From Clonostachys chloroleuca (lineage: Eukaryota > Ascomycota > Sordariomycetes > Hypocreales > Bionectriaceae), in NCBI GenBank assembly GCA_037952775.1, contig JBANAY010000003.1, forward strand, positions 27,094,001 through 27,158,000: a DNA stretch of 64,000 nt. The letters run 5' to 3'. Below, piece by piece: positions 49,139 through 60,400 of the stretch. The notes beneath the pieces are model-generated. The model was not told where the DNA came from, searched no databases, and saw only the letters and a program-made list of their open reading frames with translations. How positions within the stretch are numbered: position 1 is the first letter of the stretch; every line of letters starts with the position of its first letter. Both the position numbers and the translations under genes were made by a program.

Positions 49139-51587
49139 CCACGAAGAAGAAAAAACTAGCTTAGCTGCCCAGGCCTACTTGTTGCCCAACCTTAATCCGT
49201 ACTCGTATGTAATGGATGTCAGTGTGTATTGATTCGGCTCCTTGCACATGCCGCAACTGCCGGATGTGTGAGGTAGCTAACTCACTAATGTATGTCTGCA
49301 GCCTCTGCCGCCAACACCACCATCGCCACCGTAGTCGAGCCAAGTCTGCCCAGCCCGGATATCAACGAACAGGTTGGCATGTGCGAGTGGGAAACGCGGC
49401 CGCAAGACGTCGTCTACTAGTCGCCATTGGCGAATGTGCCCTATGAACACATCTGTACCATGCGTAGCTGCGTAGGCATTGAGTTTGTAGAGTAGCCAAG
49501 GCCATTTACAACCTACAATGACGAGCTGGGCCAGGCTGATGGGCGAACCATTCGTAACATACATGGACCGTTCAGTTGCCTTGCCGTGGATAGCCCAGCC
49601 GAGGCAATGGCAGCAGCTGTGGCTGACCAGCTGGATGCACTGACAGACGATCAAGGAAATAGCACATTCAGCTCTGCTCATCTGGGTGCTACTGATGTAG
49701 ATATCGTCCTATCTTGGAAGCCAGCATCATCCGTTTCGTCGGCGTGCATCAAGCAACGCCATGGATCAAGTAACGCTTACGGTTGGTTCGTGTAGTCGCA
49801 CGACAGATGGCCGGTTGACTAGCGGGGCCACGTCTTCTTTTTCCGAGACGGTCCGGATGGGCAAGCTGGCCCATGATAGCTGGCTGACTGGATGACGGGA
49901 TTTGATGGACGGGGGACTCGCGGCTGTGACGCTGCAATGCGCTGCGCTGCACTGGAGGTATTTGCCTCCCGTCGGCCACAGCATCGGCCGACTGCTTTGC
50001 ATCCGTCCGTAGCTTCTGCACCCTGCAAGTCAGCCCCATCGCCATGCAGAGCCCCGGCCTGGTCTGCTGCTTGCTCCCCTGTCCTTTCCCACGTAGGCAG
50101 TGAGGGGACTTGATGCACGGAACCAGCGCGGCGGGAACCCACTTGCTTGACTTCACTTACTTCCGCTTGCGGGACAGACCATCCTCACCACACCTGGCAC
50201 GCCTCACCTGACCTGCCTCGAGCGGCAAGCCCCGGACGACGACGAGGAAAGGCGGGAAGAGAGGTGAAAAGATGGAAGGAAAAAAAGTGGATGGGATGGG
50301 ATGGTAGGGGACGGGGCAAAGCTACACAGGTGGTGCTGCATCGCCAGCTACCTATGCAAGGATGGACGAATGCAGCGAGATGCGCGAGCTGATCTTCTCG
50401 CTCTGCTCCTCGCTGTCCCGTCGCCGGATCTCACCGGCCCAGCACACATTTTGCTGGGCCATCGCCATGGTCTGGGGAGTTGGGCCGAGACGAAGCCTCC
50501 ACCCGCCTTCGAGCAATCAATCAACGCGAAGACTACCTACCTAGGTGACGAGATGGACAAGGCTCCCCTAACCGTGGATTTCCATCCCATTCCGACCAAT
50601 CTCCTGCCAGAGCCAGCCAGCTGCGCGCACATGTGCCTCCGGGCGTTTCGGTCTGCCCGTTTGCCAAGACAGGTGAACGATGGTTGAAAAGGGGGAAAGC
50701 TGTACAGAAGTCGCCATTTGCCGCTCTATGCGCTGGGTCTGTGGCCTCCAAGCCAGTCCGCTACCGAGAGAACCAAGCAACTTGACCGCCCAAGTCAATG
50801 CGTAGATCTTATTGACCGAACCTTCGCTACATAGTTACCTTCTCGCCTTCAACTTCCAAGACTCCATTGGGCAGAGGGAACGGTCTACTGCTCCCCACTG
50901 TGACGAGGCGAAGAGTCTCAGGCACCCGCTCAACAGCATAACGTAGAATGCTACGCGCCCGATTGTGTAATACTCAGCATTGCCTGGGTTGGACCGTGAA
51001 TCCCGCGTACAGCCAGCTCTCGGAGCAACAACCCAGAACTCCATTCCAACCACCGCGTCTCCCCTTCCACTGTGAAATGTGATACAGCCCAGGAACTAAC
51101 TAACCGCTGAGGTATGTGAGACACCCACGGCCCCTCCTCTATCTGGGGAAGAAATTCCTCAAGTGGGAGCAGCTTCTTGCTCTCATGCTCTGCTGCAATA
51201 CCACGCTGTGTACTGGGGTGGGTGCTCTACCGGACCACAAGCCGGCGAGGGCTCGTTGGCAAGGTAATTGGAATCAAGCTAAACTTGGGGAATCCCAAAG
51301 AGAAACCCATCCAACTATTTAATTACTTTTCATCTTCCATCGCAGACCGAGGCAGCTTCCTCACCGCCTGACCCGATTCGGCCGGCAGGCTAGCGCGGGT
51401 TCTGCCGGATAAATCCCCACTACTCACCGCTCTCTTTTTCTTTCTGTCGCGCGGATGGTTGGTCATACATTCACGCTGACCGCAGAAAAATCAAATAACG
51501 ACCATATTGCGCTGTCTCCCGACCCTCCCCCCAACAGACCCGAAACGCCCTGAAAACAAAAAGCCTGCCGAATTTCATAAAGCGACA
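45730..51587. other. 5.9-kb gene-poor region
   Basis: Only low-complexity or short frames. The - strand frames at 45818-46687 and 46029-46766 are His/Pro/Ser-rich readings of one CT- and CA-rich stretch and look non-coding. Microsatellites: TGTATG-type near 46620-46665, (GGC)n near 47514-47533, a CCCTG-type repeat near 48495-48517, (CA)n at 49102-49136. It may be a very long promoter or 5' leader, or hold non-coding RNAs that cannot be called from sequence. Confidence 0.55.
49102..49136. repeat. (CA)n microsatellite
   Basis: About 17 CA units without interruption in the gene-poor stretch. Confidence 0.95.
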
Positions 51588-51951
51588 ATGTCCCGCGAAG
51601 GATACCAGGTCCCCACCGCCAGCGCTGGCTCCGGAGCCGTTGCCCGTGGCTCGACCGGCATGCAAGACACTCGCTCCTCCGTCATGAGCTACCTCTGCGG
51701 TGACTGCGGCGGCTCCGTCCATCTCGGAAAGGATTCCACTGTCGCCTGCCCGCACTGCGCTGGCCGCGTCCTGTACAAGGAGCGCACAAAGCGGTAGGTT
51801 CTTCCCTGAAGCTTTCTCTTCATTGACGTGCCTCTTTGTCCACACGGACTGGAGTGGGAAGCTCTCCCATGCAAAATCTCGCTTGTTCATCTGTGACTAA
51901 CCCATCGTTTTCTTCATTGTCTATAGAATGGTCCAGTTCGAGGCTAGATAG
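51588..51951 (+). CDS. RPC10: RNA polymerase I/II/III shared subunit RPABC4 (Rpb12)
   Basis: Small zinc-ribbon subunit common to all three nuclear RNA polymerases, bridging the Rpb3 side of the enzyme. Exons 51588-51793 and 51927-51951, 76 residues. The zinc ribbon is YLCGDCG...VACPHCAGRVLYKERTKR with Cys37, 40, 54 and 57, and the invariant tail MVQFEAR is on the second exon of only 25 bases. The first 30 residues are a variable Ser/Gly-rich extension. It is convergent with GPN1, another polymerase-related gene. Confidence 0.96.
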
Positions 51952-52397
51952 AGCAATGCGCAACGATAGCGAAGAAGCTTTATGATCGATGCATATATCC
52001 ACGGAACGGGAGAGGAAGGACGAGTGCCTTGGTGTGCATTTTGGGTTTGGTGTATGGGAGTTTTTCTTTTGACTAGAGAGAGGCGAACGCATTTGACGTC
52101 CTGCACCTGATCGGCCTGGCCCAAAAGGATGGCGGTGGTTGATTATCATGGTGGCCGACCAAGCATGTAGTGATGCTCCTACGTGATGGCAAATATGCTT
52201 CTCATTCAAATGCTGCCAACTCCTTCCTTTGGTTAGACAGCCACCTGGAAGATAGTAAATCAAGACGTGAGAAAATTAATATATTTTCCACTGCCGTTTC
52301 TCCGGCAAATCATACCATATCGAAGCCCATTATTCTAAGACGCCCAATGCCGTAATTCTTTTTCCTTATTCTAATACCGGAGCTCGCCACCTTCAGA
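51952..52397. other. Convergent intergenic region
   Basis: 446 bp between the 3' ends of the RPABC4 and GPN1 genes; nothing recognised. Confidence 0.6.
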
Positions 52398-53645
52398 TCA
52401 TCCTCGCTTGTACAGATACTTGGCGAAGCTTGCATCTGCCATGACCGAGTCGTCCTTCTCCCCCATGGCTGCCTGGTATCGTGACTGCAGTCCCTCTGGA
52501 TCATTCTCGTCATCGTCATCATCATCATCATCGTCCTCAACGTCGCTGGCGACGTCAATATCATCGTCATCATCCGCATTGCGAAGGATGGGAGCCACCG
52601 CACCGACAGACATGCCCTGCATCATCTTGTCGAGTTCCTTGTCACGAGACTTCTTCCTTGCCTCTTCCCGCTCTTGCCTCCGTCGCTGCAGCTCGGGGAG
52701 ATAGTCATCAATAAACTCCTTCTTCTTCTCCTCAACAGCCTCGAAAAACTCGTCGATCCCGGTTCCCACCTTGGAGCTTACCCCGACGACGCTGAGGTGC
52801 GAGTAGAACTCTTCGAGCATCAGACTCATAGAGTTGAGTAGGCTGCCCATGTACCCGCTTCCCCCGTGGCCGGATGCACCCTCGCCGCCGCCCATCAAAT
52901 CTGCGTCCTCGTCGCGGCGGAGAGCCTCCTGGAACGCCTCAAAGTCGGTCATCCACTCCTTGGCAAATGATGCATCCTTGACATCGGTCTTGTTGAAGAC
53001 GAGGATCATGGGGAGCTTCGTCTTGTAGAGAATGGAGCAGGCGTAGAGCATATTGGACATGAAGGTTGACGTTGACGAGGTGCGCGGCGTGTCGATGATG
53101 TAGGCGATGACGGTTGGGAACGAGCTAGCTAGACTCTCCAGCAGGATGGTACCGGACGCTGACCAGACGAAGACCTCGATCTGTCCGGGCGTGTCGACAA
53201 GAATGTTCTCGATGGGCTTGCGGTCGGGAGCCTCGGGGTCTGGTACTGCTCGCTTCTCTAGCAGATTGACAATCTGGTCGACCTTGGTGGCGAAGAGGTT
53301 CAGAGAGGTGAGGATGCCGCCGTTGGGGCCGAGATTGTACTGTTTCATAACCTCCTCGTAGTTGACCGAATCGCGGATGTCAATATTCGACTCGAAGGGA
53401 ACGCTGAGGACGGCAGGATCGAGATTGATCACATAAGGTGGCGTTTGCTTTGAATGAAGATAGGCGTTGATTCGTCGCATAAACGTAGTTTTTCCAGAGC
53501 CTGGGCAGACGAGCCAAAATCAGTATCACAACCTGAAGGACGAGAATGAAGTAGACGAACCTGCCATGCCAATGCAGACGATGGCCGGGGGCATCGACGC
53601 TGCATCGACTGGCGCAGCAGTCGCCGATGCTGATGCCGATGCCAT
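52398..53645 (-). CDS. GPN1: GPN-loop GTPase 1 (Npa3)
   Basis: Essential GTPase for nuclear import and assembly of RNA polymerase II. Exons 53645-53561 and 53500-52398 (60-bp intron), 395 residues. The P-loop GMAGSGKTT (residues 26-34) is built across the intron. The family-defining Gly-Pro-Asn loop is in YNLGPNGG, switch II is DTPGQIEVF, and the specificity motif NKTD is in LVFNKTDV. A coiled, Arg/Lys/Glu-rich helix ([20 protein letters not shown]) and a run of aspartates mark the C-terminal tail. The CAT-rich antisense of the Asp run is only a coding shadow. Confidence 0.96.
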
Positions 53646-54344
53646 GAGGAGGCAGGATTCCGGGTTTCTTTCCGCTTAGATCGAGTTGTGGCTTCGTCCC
53701 GAGTCTCAGCTTCTGTCGCACCCAGTCCAGTTATTGGTCGTCGAGGCGAGCGCTCCCTGCGAGGTTGGAAGAAGCTTTTGCTGTGCTGTGGCTACAAACG
53801 GGAAAATTTGCCTTGGCGGGCACTGGCAGAGCCTCCAACAGCTTTTCTGAAGTCATACCTTGGAAGTTAGTGCTGCCCCGCGCGGGGCCCATCCATCCAC
53901 CTAGGCCGGGATGATCCACCAAGAGACATCTGATTACATGATCAAGACAGTCGCACGTACGAATGGAAGGTAGGTTATGCATGTGTATGAACATCTATTT
54001 CTATCTGACCAGTCTCAGTTTCTGGAATACTGCCTGGTATCAGCATTCTAGTACAAGACAGATCTCCGCGAATAGGTGGCTTGTTCATTAATCACCACAT
54101 CAACAAATAACTATCCATGGTAAGAGAATTCGACTTGATCCCTGCCCCTGGCCCGACGCCTTCTGCAGTTTTCCACATACAATATCGAGGGAGCACTCGG
54201 TTTGAAAAACAGATTGGTTGAACCCCCCACTGCTAGAAATAATGGGCATCAATCAGTATGCAAAGCGCATTGCCCGTCCGCCATGTATACCTCATCAGAA
54301 TGACCCATTCTCCCTTCCTCAGCATGTCCTTAGTCCGAGAGTGA
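53646..54344. other. Intergenic region
   Basis: Upstream region of GPN1 and 3' flank of the ChAPs gene. An in-frame upstream coding extension of GPN1 is not needed. Nothing else recognised. Confidence 0.55.
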
Positions 54345-56780
54345 CTAACCATCAGTGCCGCTGCTTCGGAATGTGGCACAAAGTGCCGCGTAGTGGTGTG
54401 TGAGATCCAGGACGGTTTGTGGCAGGCTTGTTGCTTGCACAATACTCCGAACCTTGACGGCCCCTTCATCCTCAATCAGACTCCTGATTGTGTGCAGAAG
54501 TTCGGGGCTAAATTCGCTGTACCAGCGGTACTGCCAGGCAACCAGCCTAATGACCGATTGGACCATGTCCCTGGTGTTCTTGTCGTGCTTGTAAACACGC
54601 AAGATTCCAGCAAGCGCCTTGGGGCTGAACCGAAGTGACAGACAGGCACGGTACGCCTCGACAGCTTCATCCAGATGCTGTAGCCGCTCAGCCAACGATC
54701 CCAGAATCGCCCACTCCTCAGCCGATTTCTTATACTGGAGCTGTTGAGCGCGGTATTGCGCCATTTGTGTACGCCAGATGGTGTAAACCTTGAGATCCTC
54801 ATAGAGAACCATGAACAAGCTGTCCAGCCACCTCTCACAAAGGCGCTTGGTGTTAAGCTTAGATAGATGGTCATCATTGGATTCGCCCTGCGCATATCTG
54901 GTTAGCCCGCTACTCGTTGCAATTGTGACGGAAAATGAGCTCTCAAGAAGGTCAATAAAAGCTGTACTCACATTTTCCGTGTCACCAGGATCGATCGCAC
55001 TCGAAGGTCTCTCAAGTTCGCCGACCTCGACGCCGGCGCCACCATTGACCCTCAAGGCATCCGTGGCCGAGTCGTTCTCGCCCATTTTGATAACAGTCTC
55101 ATCATGTTCATCGTCCTCTGACTCGTCATCGCCGTTCGCGGTAGGAACTGGAGTGCCTCGAAGACCATCAATGCTAGGGTTTCTCCTCGACGCCTCGTGC
55201 TTCTCTGTGCGGTACTCATCTTCCATGACGAATACTGTGCTGCGGATTTTTAGAAGTTGGTCCCACCCAATTTTGGCTGTCATCTCTGTTAGAATATTGT
55301 ACGCCTGCTTGAACGTGCCCTTGTACGATGCTGCTCGCAGACCAAGGAGGTTAGGGTCAACTTGGTCTGAGAATCGTCCTTCGGGTTCGCTATCGATTTC
55401 ATCGAGTCTGGTTTCAGCGAGGGTTGGCAGCTGCACCTCTCTGGGCTCTGGCATGATCGGAGTATCCTTATCCTGGTAGGAAAACATGGGGCACGAATTC
55501 AGAATCGTAAGGGCATTCTCCCAGTCCTCCATGGCCACATAGACCTGTGCTAGGCGAGCCCAGGTGCCGAATTCGCTAGGTGCCGCGATCGTTGCGCGAT
55601 CTGCGCATTTGAGCGCCATCCTCAGCCTCTCTTCCTTCAGTTCGCGCGTGGGTGCGGTCTTGGCCTTGTGTAGCAAGAACTCTGCCTGGGTGTCGAGCAT
55701 GACATAATCCATAGGAATTTCGGTTAGAGCATGATGCAACGTCCTGACACCTGCAACCTCCTCATTTCCCATGAATTGAACCTTGGCCAACAGGGAAGAT
55801 ACTTCAACACTCTGAGAGCGGAGCTTTTCGAACAGGTTAATTCCGGAAGCATATCGACCCGTCGTCTCCAGGTACTTCAGAAGACCAACGGTGAGGTGGT
55901 TGGATACGTTAGTTGGCACTTGTACAACAGAATCCGAACCCAATTGGTAACCTATGACGAGATCGAATTAGCCGGTTGACCAAGGCAAATCAAGTCTCGT
56001 GAACTTCGCATCACCCACCTCGGAAAAAGAGTTGCTCTGCGGAGTGGAGGAACCGGTGCTCCGTCTCGGTGTTGGTGACCGGGTTGAAGCGACGCACTCC
56101 CATAATCTTTCGGATCGTTTCGCCGCTACCATCATCGGCGTATGAATATGCTCGCAAGACACTGCAAAGATATGTCTCTAGCCAGAGTTCGTCGGTGGCC
56201 TTTCTCTTATCACCTCGCTCGTCCACGCAGTAGCTCTCGACAGTTCCAGGGATGGAAACATGTATACGCATATCCAATCTCGAGAACGCATTGTAACAGC
56301 TATTTTGGTCAATCAGCCTTCGGTATCGCAGTGAGCCCTCATGATCGAGGGCGAGGGATGGGAGTGGCGCACCAGTATACGCCTTCGACAATCTTGTTGG
56401 TCGCATTCGGACCGTGCTCTCTGTAGGTTAGGGTGTTGATGTATGCTGCGAGACTGGCTGAGGAAGAAGCGTCGACGCCGGTGACATGGTGATAGATGCC
56501 AATCTGCCAACATTAGCGCATGATCCAACCGGGGATCCGGCCAGGGGCACCATCATCAAACATACCTGCTTCCCCTGATTGCGAATGCCCTGCTTCACCA
56601 GATGAACCAGATCCGGAGGGCCGAGCTCCCGAAGACTCGAGAGCGATTCGGTTCGAGCATCGAGCGATTCGTGGAGCACCTCCTCCGTAAGCCTGTGCAG
56701 ACAGCTGTCAGTCACTGTAGATGCGACGAAGGGGTCAGAGAAGATAGTAAAACATACTCAGGGACAGCAGGCGCAACCAT
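54345..56780 (-). CDS. Chs5-Arf1 binding protein (ChAPs: Bch1/Bud7/Chs6 family)
   Basis: Cargo adaptor of the exomer coat that carries chitin synthase and other proteins from the trans-Golgi to the surface. Five exons, 56780-56758, 56692-56566, 56503-56373, 56299-56019 and 55951-54345, join in frame to 722 residues, matching yeast Bch1 in size. Features are the family start region (LTEEVLHESLDARTESLSSLRELGPPDL), HVTGVDASSSASLAAYINTL, CYNAFSRLDMRI, and TPR-like helices in the large last exon (GTWARLAQVYVAMEDWENAL; EEWAILGSLAERLQHLDEAVEAY). An acidic, likely disordered insert (DDESEDDEHDE) lies near residue 450. The first exon encodes only MVAPAVP plus two bases. Confidence 0.93.
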
Positions 56781-57463
56781 GGCGACAGTGTTGGGCTTTC
56801 AAGCTCCCTTGATAACCTCAAGCAGTCCTGGGGAGATTCGCGACACGCTAATGACTCCTGGAACTAGCAAGCTGGTAACTCGAGCCCGATCGATAACGGC
56901 CGAACTTTCAACGACAAGGAATGCAAACGAACGAAAGGAGGACACACAGAGTATTCGACCCAACGGCGCGGCTCATGCAGTCGCTGAATTCAGGGGGTGT
57001 GGCTCTGGGGCGTTATCCAGCTTATGAGCTGCAACCATGATACTAGGTAATTAGTCGTCGTGGCTTTTGCAGGAGCTACAATGCTCCCGACGAAGTTACG
57101 CCACAGCTCGCGTGCATCCTCCAATTACCCGGTGGCTTGACCTCAGCCTCTGCGGCAGGGCAGCTCCACTTCTAGGTAAGTAACCTTACAGGCGGCCTAG
57201 CGCAAGGCACCCCGATAAGATAGTGAGCGTAAATTGAATGGAACAAAGTAAGTGGTCGCGTCTGCAATGGACGCGCATGAGATCGGAGCCAAGACCATCG
57301 AAGCTTCGCCATTGTCCGCCAACCTGGGGAACCAGATTAGACACCATACAACTCTCTCCATCTGCACATACGACACCCCACGCTATTCGCATGGGAGGAA
57401 GTTATTTTCCATTCACATATGACGGCGCTCTTGCTGTAGCTGTCTCTAGTTGCGACGACAATC
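56781..57463. other. Divergent promoter region (ChAPs / HIR3)
   Basis: 683 bp shared by two divergent genes. No RNA gene or repeat recognised. Confidence 0.6.
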
Positions 57464-60400
57464 ATGGTGAGCTAGGAGAAAGAAAGCCTTGACGAAGAAC
57501 ACGACTACTGACTCCTTTCGCAGCCGGGTTTCCAAGCTATCAACCTCGAGCCAGAGGAAAACGTCGATGACCTGATCGATACCACAAAGGAGATCCATGT
57601 GCGTACCTACCTCTACACCTAGATACCGTGACCATTACTGATGCTTGACTAGGTGGACGAAGCGCTCAAACGGTTCCAAAATGCCCTTCGGCTCCATGCA
57701 CAGGGTTCCCGATCGCGCGAAGCTGCCGAGTTAGCCTACATAGAACTCTTCGACTCGGAAGTATTCAAGTACCGCGAGGCCCAGACAGACTACGAACGAG
57801 CAGAGCGTCATGCTGGGAACGTAACCGAACCACAAATTCTCGACTCCTTCTCAGCAGGATTAGACATTGATGCTGGCGGTGCCGATGGTGTCGCTGCTAG
57901 TCTTTCTCTGGCACTATACCTGGGATACAAGAACTACGGCGAATTCTTCCTTGACAAATTGAAGGATAAACTGCAGTCGGACCCGGATGCGAAGAAGGCC
58001 CGAGTATTCTTCCATCAAGATGGCGCAAGCAAAATCTTGGAAAATTGGGCACGAGCTTTGGACCAGGACCCTTCCGACCCCGAAGTCTGGCGTCGAGCTG
58101 CTCGCTTCGGCGCTGCCCTGAACAGTGGAAGGCTCAAGCGTTATTGTCTAGAGGCGGCCATTGAGCTGGATGATGATCCAGCAGTTATGGAAATCGAGCC
58201 ACCTTCGTTAGCCGAAGGCCTAGCTGGAGAGCAGTTGAAGGACCAACTGAAGCTCCTCCACGACGAAATAGCCCTCTCGCACCCAGGGATGGCACCCTGG
58301 ATTAAGAAAGAGATGCCCTCGATGATCAAACGACACCTCGATCCTATACCATATCTCCCCGACCCGACCAAATCATTAACACCGCCCCCCTCAACCCCCG
58401 CAGAATCTGACAATCTCCTAGAAGGGGACGAGCCTGAGCCTATGGACGAGGATCATGAGTCGGAATCCAGTTCATCTTGGCCTAGCTTAGGTCTCCGTCT
58501 CATGAAACACATTGAAGATAACAAGGCCGCGTTGCGAATTTGTCAAGAAATCCCACAAGTCTCTCACCCAGAAGGCGGCAAGATCGCCAACCCAACGCCT
58601 CCACAATCCACTGAGCCAGATAAGAAAGCCGATGAAGCTGTCAAAGATGGCTCCCGTGAGAAATCAACGGATGAGACGGGCGAGAAGGCTACGGGAGACG
58701 CTCAGAAGGAGTCGGGCCCGTCGCAGCAAGGTTCGGACAAGCCTCAAAAAGAACGGAGTCAATCGGTACCAGCCACAAGAAAGCGCTCACAGTCTGTCGC
58801 CGGATTACCAGATGGGGCTGACGAGGAGAATGCTGCTGAGAAGAGGAGTAAACGCGTCCGACGACGGGAGACAGCAACCGCCGAAGAGGTCGCGGATCCC
58901 AGCACAATTATCGCGAACCAGCTCCAGCCATGCCAGGAGGCAGATAGCCACTTGTTTCACATGGTCCAGAATGTTGCAGAGAACCTAGGCGTTGAAGACA
59001 AAAGCGCCATTGACTGTCTGGTAGAGCTCCACCAATCCTCTACGGCTGAAGATCGCTTGGCCAAGGTGACATCGCTAGCTTCCAAAGACCTCCGGAGTGT
59101 TCTCACAGAGTTCAGCGATAACACTGCTCGAGTACTACTCGATAAGAAGGAGAAGCCGACACTCAGTCTTTCCTCATTTCTTGAGCACGCCAAGTCTGGA
59201 TCCCAAGACCAGCCTGAAACCGGGTCCTTTGACGAGGAGAAAGATCTAGAGGCTTTTGCAGAGGAAATCAAGAAATATGGTCCATGGGCAACGGGTAGTG
59301 ACATTGCCTTTGAATGGGTCAAGGCCATCGCGCCTAGCTACACGTCTGCAAAATGGTCTGATACAATGAAAACAACTGTTGTTCAAATGCTCAATCGTGT
59401 TGATTCTATCTTACTAGAGAGGATCAATTACGACTTAAACTCGTTGCCGGCTGCTCCCGAGCAACTAGCGGCCCTCAACCATATTATACCTATGCTGTTT
59501 GAACTTCACATTGACATATACGAACGAATCACGAATCCGAATAGCGTGGTAGACTACGCTACTCGTGTGGAGACGAAGGATCGTCTCAATAGATGGCTTG
59601 GCATCGCTTCGGGTTATATCCAGCTTCTTGACCTCCCGCCGAACGATAATTTGAGTGTGCGATTCTTATGGGGCTCAGTCCTTGTCTCCGCGCTTGTAGA
59701 GGAGCCAGTTCGCGAGCATATCCTTCTCATGTGGACTTCTCTCAGAGATTTCTTGTCTGAGCAAAAGGTGGAAATTATATCTCTTCCAAACAACGTGGTG
59801 ATGCCGATAATCTCCCCGGCTGCTGCGGATCGCGAGATTTCAAAACTTACCACAATGGATTTCTTTCTCGGCCTGTTTCAAGAGGAGATGAAGAGTCCAA
59901 TTGAAGTGATTGAAACGCTGGAGCCTGTCCTGAACCCTACATCTGTACATGTCGTCCCCGAGCCGCCAACGCCTACCACGTCTGCGGACGATGAGTCCAC
60001 CAAAGAAGAAGCTCAGGATGAGGGGAAACCGATCTCAGATTGTGCCGGCCAGGGCCTGCGTGACCTATGGAAGTTTCTGCTCACCAGCAGCACTGAGCTA
60101 AGACTTTTTCTGTGGTCTCGGTTAGGAGATGCATACCTTGCCATTGATTATCCAACCAAGAAGTTTTCTTGCTATCTGAAAAGTATCGAGATGATTGTGG
60201 CTGATCTCGAGGCTGAAGCATACACTAAGACTGCCTATGAATCTCGAAGACTGCTTCTGATGAGAACCCTAAAGTCTTTGGACGAACAGGTTATTCACGC
60301 CCTGACCATGAGCTTGAATGAACCTAGTGCCTTTGATATTATTGACGAGGAGCACATCAAGTCAAGCGTTGCAGCCGTTGCCAAGGTGAATTGCCTCCTG

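Noticed and set aside
54811..55479. 222-residue + strand frame
   Set aside because: Antisense shadow of the ChAPs gene, which has a complete family match on the other strand.
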